A DNA stretch of 18,183 bases. Source: JBGSUZ01 sp964404895. Lineage in GTDB: Bacteria > Bacillota > Clostridia > Peptostreptococcales > Acidaminobacteraceae. Positions 1 to 8,202 of this stretch are shown here, piece after piece. Position 1 is the first letter of the stretch, and every line of letters begins with the position of its first letter. The translations under genes were made by a program, and so were the position numbers. The stretch covers positions 1 to 18,183 of the forward strand of contig CAYOLV010000011.1 in the NCBI GenBank assembly GCA_964404895.1. Reading direction: 5' to 3'. The notes under the pieces were generated by a model that saw nothing but the letters and a program-made list of their open reading frames with translations, had not been told where the DNA came from and searched no databases.

Positions 1-2
1 TT

Positions 3-965
3 GAACTATATCTGAAATCGGCTAAACAAGGATTTCCTTATGCAGATTTTGAAGTAGCCAAGATGTTTCGTGATGGCGTTGGTACGGAAGAAGATGAAAT
101 CAAATCGGTACAACATTTCAAAAAAGCATTTCAAGGCTTTGAACTATTAGAGAAATCGAACCATGATGACAAAATCCAATATAGGCTTGGGTGGATGCTT
201 CAAAACGGAATTGGCGCAGATCAAGATATACCAAGAGCTAAAGAATATTATGCAAAATCAGAAAAGCTTGGTAATGTTTTTTCAGGTTATGCTTTGGCAA
301 AATTGATTTTGAAAGAAGAAAATCCAAAACCAGAAGAACTCTATAAATCAATTGAATTTCTGCGATTGGTTGCAGATAGTGAAGAATCTAGTGAGTTGAA
401 AAGTATAAAATCCTCAGCGACATATTTATTGGGGAAACTTCTCCTTGATGGGAAAATAGTATCAAAAGATATAAATCAGGCTATACGTTATTTGACGATG
501 TCGGCTGAAGAGAATAACCAGTGGGCGAATTATCAGCTTGGAAAGCTTTTCTTGCAAGGAATAGAAATGCCTAAAGACACTGAAAAGGCTATAAAATATC
601 TGACCAAATCTGCAGAGGAAGGCAATCAGTTTTCTCAGTATATTTTGGGTAAGGCATATCTGCTTGGTAAGGATGTATCGAGAGATAAAGAACTTGCAGT
701 GAAATGGCTTACTCAATCTGCTGAGCAAGGAAATGAATATGCGAAATTCTTTCTTGATAACATTGATAAGTTTAATGGTCCATCAGTATCGCATTGCATT
801 GTAAGGCTACTTCATCAGATGGGCAAAATATTTGAAGAAAGCTGTTTACCATATAGAAACTCAAGTGGAATGAAGGTTGACAGCAAATTACTCAGAAAGT
901 TAAAGGAGAAGAAGGTAGCACAGGGGCATAAGAGAAATGACAAGGAACAAGAAATGTTGATTTAA
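3..965 (+). CDS. Sel1-repeat protein, probable C-terminal part of an ICE relaxase (5' partial)
   Basis: The reading frame is open from the first full codon at base 3, so the gene starts left of the window and the ATG at 63 is only an internal methionine. The visible 320 residues are mostly Sel1/TPR-like repeats of about 36 residues, each with the pattern A-x-x-x-L-G-x-x-x-x-x-G and a following D/A-x-x-Y-x-x-x-A-x-x-G (for example around 480-545, 546-655 and 656-740). A short basic, charged tail follows (VDSKLLRKLKEKK, then GHK). Sel1 repeats are helical protein-interaction modules. From memory, this kind of tail is found at the end of MobP-type relaxases of clostridial ICEs, which nick oriT and pilot the strand. 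The catalytic N-terminus is not in view, so relaxase identity rests on the tail and on the TOPRIM and VirD4 genes downstream. Otherwise it is a stand-alone Sel1 protein. Confidence 0.7.
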   Translation, partial: ELYLKSAKQGFPYADFEVAKMFRDGVGTEEDEIKSVQHFKKAFQGFELLEKSNHDDKIQYRLGWMLQNGIGADQDIPRAKEYYAKSEKLGNVFSGYALAKLILKEENPKPEELYKSIEFLRLVADSEESSELKSIKSSATYLLGKLLLDGKIVSKDINQAIRYLTMSAEENNQWANYQLGKLFLQGIEMPKDTEKAIKYLTKSAEEGNQFSQYILGKAYLLGKDVSRDKELAVKWLTQSAEQGNEYAKFFLDNIDKFNGPSVSHCIVRLLHQMGKIFEESCLPYRNSSGMKVDSKLLRKLKEKKVAQGHKRNDKEQEMLI

Positions 966-1030
966 AAATTTATCCGTACGGCAATTAATCAAGAACTGCT
1001 TTATTTATAAAATACGAGGAGAATCGGCAA

Positions 1031-1162
1031 ATGAAGAAAAACAGAACTACCAAACTAAATCAACTCCTTAGAGAACATTCAAAACAAAAAATAAGGTATT
1101 ATATGAAACGCCGCCCAGTTAAAAGGACGGCGTTTCATCGTATAGGAAGTAGAAAACAGTAG
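1031..1162 (+). CDS. Small basic 43-aa ORF, unknown function
   Basis: An ATG at 1031 has a good ribosome site (GAGGAG about 9 bases upstream) and opens a 43-codon frame ending at TAG 1160-1162, just before the ribosome site of the TOPRIM gene. The peptide begins MKKNRTTKLNQLL and is very rich in Lys and Arg, with no hydrophobic segment, so it could bind nucleic acid. Its second half lies over a perfect 11-bp inverted repeat (1103-1113 with 1128-1138), so the stretch may instead, or also, act as RNA structure. I do not recognise a family. Position and ribosome site favour a real gene in the conjugation operon. Confidence 0.45.
   Translation: MKKNRTTKLNQLLREHSKQKIRYYMKRRPVKRTAFHRIGSRKQ
1103..1138 (+). 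repeat. Strong hairpin inside the small ORF
   Basis: ATGAAACGCCG (1103-1113) is perfectly complementary to CGGCGTTTCAT (1128-1138), and two further inner C-G pairs can form across a one-base mismatch. It is the most stable hairpin in the left part of the window. No T-run follows on either strand, so it is not a normal intrinsic terminator. It could be an mRNA processing or stability element, or a protein-binding site, between the relaxase and TOPRIM genes. Confidence 0.6.
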
Positions 1163-1172
1163 GGGGTGCAAC

Positions 1173-2582
1173 ATGGGAAAATACATTTATTTTACTGAGG
1201 ATCAAAAGCAAAGAGCCAATAGCGTAGATCTTGTTGAGTTTTTAAAAATGCAGGGTGAAACACTTATAACATCTGGAAGAGAAAAGCGTCTTAAAAGCAA
1301 TCACAGCATAACAGTCAGAGGAAATGAATGGTTTGATCATGCAACGAAAGAAGGTGGTCTTGCAATTGATTTCGTGCAGAACTTCTATGGACAAACATTC
1401 CCAGATGCCGTCACAATGCTCCTTAACGGTGAGCAAGGCGTTCCATATTCCAAAGCAAAAGAACGAGGAGAATCAAGAAAACCATTTGAACTCCCACCCC
1501 ATAATAATGATATGCGAAGGTTATTCGCTTATTTGATCAAACATCGACTGATTGATTCTGATGTAGTAAGTTTCTTTGCCAAAGAAAAGCTCATTTATGA
1601 AAGCAAAGAACCATCCGCAGACAAAGCAAAGGAGTATCATAACGCCATATTTGTTGGATGTGATGAAACTGGAATACCACGACACGCTCATAAAAGAGGT
1701 CTCTACACCGAAGGAAAAGGTTACAAGGGAAACGTTGATAGCAGTAATCCCTGTTATAGTTTTCATTACATTGGGAACAGCGACCGAATCTATGTCTTTG
1801 AAGCCCCTATTGATTTGTTGTCATTTATTACGATTCACAAAAACTCAGATTGGAAAAAGCATAGCTACATTGCACTTTGCGGATTATCAGAACAATCGCT
1901 TTTGAAAACACTTGAATCAAATCCTGAGTTATTGCATGTAGTGCTGTGTTTAGATCATGATTCGGCTGGGATTGAAGCAAGTGAGAAGATAATTGACCTG
2001 CTATCAGAAAAAGACATTAGCTACAGACAGTTGCAATCAGTCTATAAAGACTGGAATGAAGACTTAAAAGCAGCTCAGGGCCTGACAGCGGTTCCTGCGG
2101 AGAAACATCCGCAACATCTATTGAAAAGTGAATTATGCAAAGAAATACTATCGCTCATCAATGAAATAGAATCAAAAAATCTGCAGCACAATGATGGTGA
2201 TAAATCACTCCTAAAAGCACAGATAAAAGACGAATCTCAGGCTGAAGCTATGAAAATGGCATCAGTCATTTTTTTATGTCTGGCACTGCAAGAGTATAAG
2301 CAATCAGATAAGAATTTGACCGCAGAAGAAATTGTCCTGGATTTGAGTGATCACTTCAGAGCTTATCAAAATCGTGGAAGATGGGATCCATCGCTTTCCG
2401 ATGTAAGAAAAATCTTCTCAAGTATCAATAGAACGGGTGGAATTATAACTAAAACTGAAAAAGTGAACATTGCCAAAGGTTATCAGGATGTGGCATTTGA
2501 GCTTTTAAAATCAACTATAAAGTTGGAGATTGCTGAGCAAAAGCAGATGCAGATGCAGACTCCGGCACTAAAGATGGCATAA
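1173..2582 (+). CDS. DUF3991/TOPRIM primase-like mobile-element protein
   Basis: A 469-residue protein of the type found next to relaxases in clostridial ICEs. The N-terminus (about 1-90) resembles a primase zinc-finger region, with S-I-T-V-R-G-N-E-W-F-D and G-G-L-A-I-D-F-V, but it lacks the CHC2 zinc-binding cysteines, as is usual for DUF3991 proteins. A TOPRIM fold follows: the acidic strand-end is E210 in VFEAPID and the metal-binding D-x-D pair is D261/D263 in CLDHDSAG. The C-terminal 170 residues are helical and charged and I do not recognise them. TOPRIM proteins of this class are thought to prime or process the transferred single strand; that role is known or inferred for the family, not shown here. 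The start is ATG 1173 with a GGGGGTG ribosome site. It lies in the same transcriptional direction as the relaxase and the coupling protein. Confidence 0.85.
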   Translation: MGKYIYFTEDQKQRANSVDLVEFLKMQGETLITSGREKRLKSNHSITVRGNEWFDHATKEGGLAIDFVQNFYGQTFPDAVTMLLNGEQGVPYSKAKERGESRKPFELPPHNNDMRRLFAYLIKHRLIDSDVVSFFAKEKLIYESKEPSADKAKEYHNAIFVGCDETGIPRHAHKRGLYTEGKGYKGNVDSSNPCYSFHYIGNSDRIYVFEAPIDLLSFITIHKNSDWKKHSYIALCGLSEQSLLKTLESNPELLHVVLCLDHDSAGIEASEKIIDLLSEKDISYRQLQSVYKDWNEDLKAAQGLTAVPAEKHPQHLLKSELCKEILSLINEIESKNLQHNDGDKSLLKAQIKDESQAEAMKMASVIFLCLALQEYKQSDKNLTAEEIVLDLSDHFRAYQNRGRWDPSLSDVRKIFSSINRTGGIITKTEKVNIAKGYQDVAFELLKSTIKLEIAEQKQMQMQTPALKMA

Positions 2583-2636
2583 CAAAAAAGGCATGGGTGA
2601 ATATCCACGCCTCAACTCAAAGAAAGGATGTGAAAA

Positions 2637-4484
2637 ATGAATTCACAAGTTTATATGTTGATGGCTGCTACAGCAATTATGTTTTCGGTTATTGGTGGCT
2701 TATCCTTACTGGCACATTATTATACCTTGAATGGGATCAAGTCTAAAACAGTAGGTGATGGTCAACATGGAGTCGCTAGGTTTGCAACAAAAAAAGAAAT
2801 TGAAAGAACCTATCATCACATACCGTTCAAGGTACAAGAGTGGAGGAAAGGCATCAACCTTCCGATTGATGAAAAGGGAAATGCAATACAGGGTCTGGTA
2901 GTGGGGTGTAAAGGTTCCAATGGCACGGTGACTGGGATTGTTGATATAGGAGATGTACATTGTTTGATGATAGGTGCTGCCGGTGTTGGAAAAACAGCAT
3001 TCTTTTTATATCCCAATCTTGAATATGCCTGCGCGAGTGGGATGTCATTCATCACAACCGATACAAAGGGGGATCTTGCTAGGAATTATGGAACAATTGC
3101 AAAAGAAAATTATGGATACCGTGTTGCGGTCATTGATTTAAGAAATCCCACGAGGAGTGATGGAAACAATCTCCTCCATCTGGTCAATAAGTATATGGAT
3201 TTGTACAGAAAAGATAACAACAATTTCTCAGCTAAGGCGAAAGCTGAAAAATATGCGAAAATCATATCTAAAACAATTATCGCAACAGATGGTAATAATG
3301 CAGCCATGGGACAAAATGCATTTTTCTATGATGCTGCAGAAGGGCTTCTCACTTCGGTAATTCTCTTGATTGCAGAATTTCTTCCACCAACAATGGAGGA
3401 TCATCAACTGGTGGATAAAAGGCATATTATTTCAGTTTTTAAAATGGTACAAGACCTAATGGCACCTAGCAAAATTAAAGGGAAAAGTCAATTTCAGCTT
3501 TTGATGGATAAACTACCACCGACCCATAAAGCAAAGTGGTTTGCTGGTGCAGCACTCAATTCAGCTGAGCAAGCTATGGCTTCGGTACTATCAACTGTAC
3601 TATCGAGGCTTAATGCATTTCTGGATTCTGAGATGGAACAGATACTCTGCTTTGACACGGCAATTGATGCTGAAACTTTCTGTAACGAGAAATCAGCAAT
3701 CTTTCTCATTCTCCCAGAGGAAGATAACACAAAGTATTTTATGGTGTCACTATTCTTGCAGCAGTTCTATCGTGAAATGTTGACCGTGGCGGATGAGAAC
3801 GGTGGAAAGCTCCCCAACCGTGTAATGATCTATGCAGACGAAATCGGAACCATACCTAAAATTGAATCTTTTGAAATGATGCTTTCTGCAGGTAGGTCTA
3901 GAAGAATATCTGTGATCCCAATCATTCAGTCCTTTGCTCAGCTTGATAAGAACTATGGTAAAGAAGGTAGTGAAATTATAACTGATAACTGTCAGCTGAC
4001 AATCTTCGGAGGTTTTGCTCCTAATTCTGAGACTGCACAGGTCCTCTCAAAAGCACTTGGCACCAGAACGGTGATGAGTGGAAGTATCAGCAGAGGGAAA
4101 AATGATCCATCTCAAAGCCTACAGATGATAGAAAGACCATTATTGACAGCCGATGAGCTAAAATCACTTCCTAAAGGTAATTTTGTTGTGATGAAAACCG
4201 GCGTACATCCTATGAAGGCAACCTTGAAATTGTTCTTGGACTGGGGAATAACTTTTGATAAGACCTATGAAACTGAAGAAAAGTCCCATCGCAAGGTCTA
4301 TTATGCTGACAAGGAAGAACTCGAAGAGAACATTATAAGGCATATGATGGCCGTGGATATGGACGAAGAAGACACTGAAGAGGATAATGCAGGGGATCGC
4401 AAGCGCGGCGGAACTCTTCATTCACCAGCAGTCGAACAAGCTGAAGAAATGGGTTCAAAACGAAAACCCATTATAAGAACATAG
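2637..4484 (+). CDS. VirD4/TraG-type conjugative coupling ATPase
   Basis: A 615-residue type IV coupling protein, which links the relaxase-DNA complex to the secretion channel at the membrane and pumps DNA with ATP. A hydrophobic membrane segment lies at about residues 5-27. The P-loop GAAGVGKT is at 113-120, followed by T-T-D-T-K-G-D-L as in TraG/VirD4 proteins. Walker B is I-Y-A-D401-E402, followed by a sensor-like stretch ending I-I-Q-S-F-A-Q-L typical of the family. The C-terminus (about 560-615) is acidic, then basic. Only one clear N-terminal membrane helix is seen where many relatives have two. Length is normal and no frameshift is visible. The ribosome site before ATG 2637 is AAAGGATG. 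The HTH gene starts about 12 bases downstream, so they are probably co-transcribed. Confidence 0.93.
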   Translation: MNSQVYMLMAATAIMFSVIGGLSLLAHYYTLNGIKSKTVGDGQHGVARFATKKEIERTYHHIPFKVQEWRKGINLPIDEKGNAIQGLVVGCKGSNGTVTGIVDIGDVHCLMIGAAGVGKTAFFLYPNLEYACASGMSFITTDTKGDLARNYGTIAKENYGYRVAVIDLRNPTRSDGNNLLHLVNKYMDLYRKDNNNFSAKAKAEKYAKIISKTIIATDGNNAAMGQNAFFYDAAEGLLTSVILLIAEFLPPTMEDHQLVDKRHIISVFKMVQDLMAPSKIKGKSQFQLLMDKLPPTHKAKWFAGAALNSAEQAMASVLSTVLSRLNAFLDSEMEQILCFDTAIDAETFCNEKSAIFLILPEEDNTKYFMVSLFLQQFYREMLTVADENGGKLPNRVMIYADEIGTIPKIESFEMMLSAGRSRRISVIPIIQSFAQLDKNYGKEGSEIITDNCQLTIFGGFAPNSETAQVLSKALGTRTVMSGSISRGKNDPSQSLQMIERPLLTADELKSLPKGNFVVMKTGVHPMKATLKLFLDWGITFDKTYETEEKSHRKVYYADKEELEENIIRHMMAVDMDEEDTEEDNAGDRKRGGTLHSPAVEQAEEMGSKRKPIIRT

Positions 4485-4496
4485 GGGGGTGTGGAC

Positions 4497-4751
4497 GTGA
4501 GTTTCTTTGGAAGTATTTATCGAGAGGAAGTCTCTTCTCGGGCAAAAACCGTATATATGTATTTGAAAGACAGAAGCAATGCTGAAGGCGAATGTTGGCC
4601 AGCCATAAAAACCATTGCTAGAGATACCTCGATGTCAGTCAGTACTGTAAAACGAGCCCTAAATGATTTGTTGAAGAGTGAATTACTTCGTAAGGAATAC
4701 CGCTATAGGGAGAATGGCAGTAATTCTTCAAATCGTTATTATGTTCGGTAA
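4497..4751 (+). CDS. Small winged-helix/HTH protein; 3' end supplied by the RIT insertion
   Basis: An 84-residue protein matching the small helix-turn-helix proteins (HTH_36-like) that follow VirD4 in clostridial ICEs. The fold is visible as R-A-K-T-V-Y-M-Y-L-K-D-R, then W-P-A-I-K-T-I-A-R-D, then the recognition helix S-V-S-T-V-K-R-A-L-N-D-L, and a wing with R-E-N-G-S-N-S-S-N-R. A start at GTG 4497 is chosen because the GGGGGG ribosome site (4484-4489) is correctly spaced from it; the in-frame GTG at 4491 is too close. It is probably a DNA-binding regulator of the transfer operon. The last seven codons (4731-4751, N-R-Y-Y-V-R-stop) lie inside the left inverted repeat of the RIT element. A second version of that tail (N-R-Y-F-V-K-stop) lies at 8219-8239, so the element seems to have swapped the tail without breaking the gene. 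Confidence 0.85.
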   Translation: MSFFGSIYREEVSSRAKTVYMYLKDRSNAEGECWPAIKTIARDTSMSVSTVKRALNDLLKSELLRKEYRYRENGSNSSNRYYVR

Positions 4752-4824
4752 GTTGTTATGTAGAGTAAAGGGTCGAAGTCGCTGTAGCGAAGCGATTTTC
4801 AACCCTTATGACTCTGCATAATAA
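4731..4824 (+). repeat. Left 94-bp terminal inverted repeat of the RIT element
   Basis: This stretch matches the reverse complement of 8109-8202 at 90 of 94 positions; differences are at 4736, 4774, 4814 and 4815. The outer 21 bases are the last codons and stop of the HTH gene. The middle carries an imperfect palindrome, AAGGGTCGAA (4768-4777) against TTCAACCCTT (4798-4807), with a smaller CGCT/AGCG hairpin inside. Such nested palindromes are typical recombinase-binding sites. The difference at 4736 is synonymous in the HTH frame (CGT versus CGC, both Arg). Confidence 0.93.
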
Positions 4825-4828
4825 ACGG

Positions 4829-5848
4829 CTATTTCCCTTTGCCGAAATCTTTTAACCACGTTAGCAAGTCTGTATTTTTAACCCAAGATGGAAATTCAGG
4901 TGCAGGAGAATCACCAAGCTTTTCTAAAGCTGCTCTTTTCATTTGAGTATTGGCGCTAGCGTAAATTTGTGTTGTATCAACACTAGCGTGCCCAAGAATA
5001 TCCCGAATATAAATGATGTTTACTCCAGCTTGGAGTAGGTGCATTGCTTTTGTATGGCGCAGAACATGTGGACTAATTGATTCAGGGAATGTTAATGATT
5101 GTGATGATGCAAGTTCAGCGTATTTATTTAAGATATAAGAAATCCCAGAACGTGTTAGCTTGGAATTGTGCCGATTGCAAAATAAGGGATGATCTTGTTT
5201 TTCTGGAGCAAGTAGTCGATGCTCAATCATATATCTTTCCAATAGTTGAACTGTCCTTGGTAAGAGGGGTACTTCACGTGATTTTCTCCCTTTGCCAGTC
5301 AGGTGAACTTTGGCAGGGTTCTCTAAACGGATATTACGGACTGTTAAATCAGCTATTTCTTGAACCCTACCGCCAGTGTCATATAAAATGCACAATAATG
5401 CTAGATCACGTCGTCCTTCAGGCGTTGATGTATTTGGTTGTGCAAGCAGGAGCTTCATTTCTTCAACTGTGAGATAAGTGACAACAGGTAGGCTCTTCTT
5501 TTTGGGTGGAATGTTTAAAACCTTTTGGCAGTTCAATAAATTTTGTGGTTGCTCCCCTTGAACATAACGAAAAAAAGACCGAATAGCCATCAATCTCTGA
5601 TTTCTTGTAGATATGCCGCAGTGCCTTTCTTCCTCAAGCCACAACATGAACTGGGAAACTAAATCAGCATCGATGTCTTTCATTGATATTTTCTCAATCG
5701 AAAGATTATGGACATCTCTGCAATACTTTAAAAGTAGCCGGAAAGTATCACAGTAGGATGATATTGTATTCTTACTGACGTTTTTAAGACTTGGTAAATA
5801 TGAAGTTAAATACTCGGTCAAGAGCTTTGAAAAATCTGTTGGTTTCAT
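4829..5848 (-). CDS. ritC: Tyrosine recombinase, third gene of the RIT trio
   Basis: A 339-residue integrase of the XerC/D type. The N-terminal SAM-like core-binding domain is at about 5-105 and the catalytic domain at about 120-320. The full set of catalytic residues is visible: R161 (T-G-G-R-V-Q-E-I), K186 (L-T-G-K-G-R-K), H261-x-x-R264 (H-V-L-R-H), H287 (L-G-H-A) and nucleophile Y296. The preferred start is ATG 5848, which shares a base with the stop codon of the upstream recombinase (TGATG), implying translational coupling; the frame could also begin at TTG 5851. Only four bases separate its stop from the left inverted repeat, so there is no room for other cargo. In RIT elements the three recombinases are thought to act together; the single role of each is not established. 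The symbol follows RIT nomenclature and assumes the usual order. Confidence 0.9.
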   Translation of the reverse strand: MKPTDFSKLLTEYLTSYLPSLKNVSKNTISSYCDTFRLLLKYCRDVHNLSIEKISMKDIDADLVSQFMLWLEEERHCGISTRNQRLMAIRSFFRYVQGEQPQNLLNCQKVLNIPPKKKSLPVVTYLTVEEMKLLLAQPNTSTPEGRRDLALLCILYDTGGRVQEIADLTVRNIRLENPAKVHLTGKGRKSREVPLLPRTVQLLERYMIEHRLLAPEKQDHPLFCNRHNSKLTRSGISYILNKYAELASSQSLTFPESISPHVLRHTKAMHLLQAGVNIIYIRDILGHASVDTTQIYASANTQMKRAALEKLGDSPAPEFPSWVKNTDLLTWLKDFGKGK

Positions 5849-6831
5849 CAAATATCACCACCAATCTCAGGTATGATATCCCCTAACTCATGCAGAAGGA
5901 GATCTGTCACTTGTGGGAACATGTCTGCAGTAAGGCGTAAATAGTAAGCCGTTTCTTGCAAACCTTTGTGCCCTAAGTAGCTACTGAGATAAGGTAGCAA
6001 TGCTGTAATATCAGCATCTTCTTCAACCCACTTCCTTAAACAATGAACAGCAAATGTGTGCCGCAGGTCATGCAGCCTTGGTCCATTTCCTCTGCCACCA
6101 TGTGAGATTCCAGCCATCCACAACAGATCCCTATATACGTTATAAAAACATCGTTTTTCATAAACGTCATTGTGGACGTTTGGTAGATAGATAGCATCAG
6201 CCGATGAATGAACGTGTACAACTTCAGAATACGCGCGACATATATTTGTTATCTCAGGAGACATTGGTACTAATCTATCTTTATCGAATTTCGAACCGTA
6301 AATGCTTAGAATACCATTATCTAAATCAACATTTTTAACAAGAAGCTGTTGTGCCTCAGAAAAGCGTAAACCACAGAAGTATAGCAATCTTATAAATACA
6401 GGTACAACCAGATGCTTTGATGTCTTTCTTGATAATGTTTTAATGGTGTCAGCTTGAGTTAGAATTCCTTCGATTTCTTTGTCGCTAAAAATGTAAGGTG
6501 AAAAAAGATGATCTCGCTTTGGTATTTCAGGAATAATATAGGCATTCATATCCATACGCTTCATATACAATCCCAGTTGGCGAATTATAATTGCTTTCAT
6601 CCTAAGTGTCTGTTGGCTCTGAGTGGGATTTTGCTTTAACCAGGCTTCTACGACTTCTCTAGTAAGGACTTGATCGTCCAAGCGAAATGCAATTGAAAAT
6701 CTATCAAAGTTTTGCAGGTAAGTTGAAACACCATTGTACTGCAATCCTATTCCCCGTTTTTCGGCTATGAATTTCTCGATGGTATCTGCAAGAGGACCTG
6801 AAAATGAATTGACTATAATGGGCTTATTCAT
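5848..6831 (-). CDS. ritB: Tyrosine recombinase, second gene of the RIT trio
   Basis: A 327-residue phage-integrase-family protein. Catalytic residues are R156 (C-G-L-R-F-S-E-A), a lysine at K181 or K184 (G-S-K-F-D-K), H254-x-x-R257 (H-D-L-R-H-T-F), H288 (L-G-H-K) and Y297. An insertion rich in charged residues (R-K-W-V-E-E-D-A-D) separates the HxxR motif from the second histidine and is longer than in Xer proteins. Start ATG 6831 overlaps the end of the first recombinase by eight bases and has a GGGAGG ribosome site. Its stop overlaps the next start by one base. All three must be made from one transcript. Confidence 0.9.
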   Translation of the reverse strand: MNKPIIVNSFSGPLADTIEKFIAEKRGIGLQYNGVSTYLQNFDRFSIAFRLDDQVLTREVVEAWLKQNPTQSQQTLRMKAIIIRQLGLYMKRMDMNAYIIPEIPKRDHLFSPYIFSDKEIEGILTQADTIKTLSRKTSKHLVVPVFIRLLYFCGLRFSEAQQLLVKNVDLDNGILSIYGSKFDKDRLVPMSPEITNICRAYSEVVHVHSSADAIYLPNVHNDVYEKRCFYNVYRDLLWMAGISHGGRGNGPRLHDLRHTFAVHCLRKWVEEDADITALLPYLSSYLGHKGLQETAYYLRLTADMFPQVTDLLLHELGDIIPEIGGDI

Positions 6832-8047
6832 TTTCAGCCACCTCCCGACTTACCAGTGCACACTTACGCAAATTCTCTATGTCAATGTGTAAGTATGGCT
6901 TGGTCGATTCAACAGTTGTATGGCCAAGAATACTTGAAATTATCTCCAATGGAACATCTTGTTCAAGCAATCTACTTGCTAAGGTGTGTCTTAAAGAATG
7001 TAGCCCATGATGCTTAGCTGTTTTTAATGGAATGCCTGCTTTTACAAGATACTGCGTTATCAGATAGTGACCATTTTTCATTCGATCAAAGGGCTGAATA
7101 TGTTTGAGAAAAAGATAGGGTTCGTTTGACTTAGGTCTTCCGTATTTCAAATAATCAATAATAGCCATTCCCAAATCTTCGACAATGGGCAAGTTGACAG
7201 AAATACCCGTTTTTTGTTGAACAAATTCTATTCTACTTTCAGACCAGTTTATATTTTCTAATTTCAGATTTAAAACATCAGATGTTCTTAATCCAAGCTG
7301 TGTTACAAGAAATATCAAGGCATAATCTCTCTTGCCTTTTGGATTTCCCCTATCAATCACCGACAATAGCTGTTCGATATCATTTGCACTCCAAACAGAG
7401 GGAATTCTATCTTGTTTTGGATAGTAAAGAGTCGGAACTGATTTTGAAAGATCATCTTTTCTTTGACCACTAAAATATAACGATTTAAAGAATACTCTTA
7501 AGCTTTCAAGATATTGATCAGAAGTCTTTTTGCTGTACCCCGCAAGCCCTGTTACAAAAGAAGAGATATGCTGCGGAGTAATATCATTACAAGCATCGAC
7601 ACCAGAACCAGTAAGGTGTTCAAAGAATTTATGAATCACTCGTATTCGGCGTTGGATGGTTTGATCTGCATTATTCCTTTTTTTACAATGATCCGTGAAA
7701 CTCAAGATAGCTTGTCGAAAATCTTCAGACATGAACGGCTGCAACTTTCCGTTATGGGTAAGAAGTCTTCCAAAAATATGATAATCACCAAGAACACGCA
7801 GAGCCCGTATCATCGCACGAGCAATTCTACTATTGGGAATTCTTTCTGGATAGTCAAAGAGCTCTTTGAGAAATTGTGCAGCTATTTGCTCTTTATAAAA
7901 TAGTTCTTGCTTGTTTTCCGAGTAACTCTTAAATGCTTGCCAGGTGTCGTTGAAATTCTCAAGTGTTTCCTTCTCATACTTTAGCGACTCACATTCACTA
8001 GATACAGCATGAATCAGTTCATTTAGTTTCATTTGATTATGTGCCAT
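6824..8047 (-). CDS. ritA: Tyrosine recombinase, first gene of the RIT trio
   Basis: A 407-residue tyrosine recombinase, the largest of the three because of an N-terminal extension of about 110 residues before the core-binding domain (about 112-205). Catalytic residues are R254 (L-G-L-R-T-S-D), K279, H350-x-x-R353 (H-S-L-R-H-T-L), H376 (L-G-H-T) and Y385. The frame is open up to an ATG at 8125, inside the inverted repeat, but ATG 8047 is chosen because GGAGG lies seven bases upstream of it and because a promoter (-10 at 8096-8101) lies between the two ATGs. It is the promoter-proximal gene of the trio and probably decides expression of all three. Confidence 0.9.
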   Translation of the reverse strand: MAHNQMKLNELIHAVSSECESLKYEKETLENFNDTWQAFKSYSENKQELFYKEQIAAQFLKELFDYPERIPNSRIARAMIRALRVLGDYHIFGRLLTHNGKLQPFMSEDFRQAILSFTDHCKKRNNADQTIQRRIRVIHKFFEHLTGSGVDACNDITPQHISSFVTGLAGYSKKTSDQYLESLRVFFKSLYFSGQRKDDLSKSVPTLYYPKQDRIPSVWSANDIEQLLSVIDRGNPKGKRDYALIFLVTQLGLRTSDVLNLKLENINWSESRIEFVQQKTGISVNLPIVEDLGMAIIDYLKYGRPKSNEPYLFLKHIQPFDRMKNGHYLITQYLVKAGIPLKTAKHHGLHSLRHTLASRLLEQDVPLEIISSILGHTTVESTKPYLHIDIENLRKCALVSREVAENE

Positions 8048-8095
8048 AAGCTGACCTCCGTATAATTTATTTGGGCTTGAATTCACCCTAAATGA

Positions 8096-8125
8096 ATTAT
8101 ACCGAGAATTATTATGCGTAGTCAT
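8096..8125 (-). promoter_or_regulatory. Probable promoter of the RIT recombinase operon
   Basis: On the minus strand the -10 box is a perfect TATAAT (8096-8101). Eighteen bases upstream is ATGACT (8120-8125), a 4-of-6 match to the -35 consensus. The -35 box lies within the inner edge of the right inverted repeat, so recombinase bound to the repeat would probably repress its own synthesis. The left repeat is followed directly by a gene end and has no TATAAT, so only the right end can drive the operon. Confidence 0.6.
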
Positions 8126-8202
8126 AAGGGTTGAAAATCGCTTCGCTACAGCGACTTCAACCCTTTACTCTACATAACAACTTACCGAACATAATAGCGA
8201 TT
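8109..8202 (-). repeat. Right 94-bp terminal inverted repeat of the RIT element
   Basis: The inverted partner of 4731-4824, 90 of 94 bases equal. Here the internal palindrome is perfect: AAGGGTTGAA (8126-8135) pairs with TTCAACCCTT (8156-8165). The inner edge of the repeat holds the probable -35 box of the recombinase promoter. The outer ten bases form one arm of a lox-like junction palindrome (8193-8228). Confidence 0.93.

Noticed and set aside
2588..2612. Imperfect hairpin between the TOPRIM and VirD4 genes
   Set aside because: Only four plus three pairs around a mismatch, and the A-run precedes it on the coding strand, so it is not a terminator for the operon.
4497..4751. HTH gene as a truncated pseudogene broken by the RIT insertion
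   Set aside because: The frame ends with a full winged-helix and a natural-looking tail; the element supplies an equivalent tail and stop.
5077..5472. 131-codon plus-strand frame opposite the third recombinase
   Set aside because: It lies antisense to a recombinase with complete catalytic motifs, has no ribosome site and resembles no protein family.
8048..8125. 26-residue N-terminal extension of the first recombinase, starting in the inverted repeat
   Set aside because: The promoter -10 box and the GGAGG ribosome site lie inside this stretch, so ATG 8047 is the better start.
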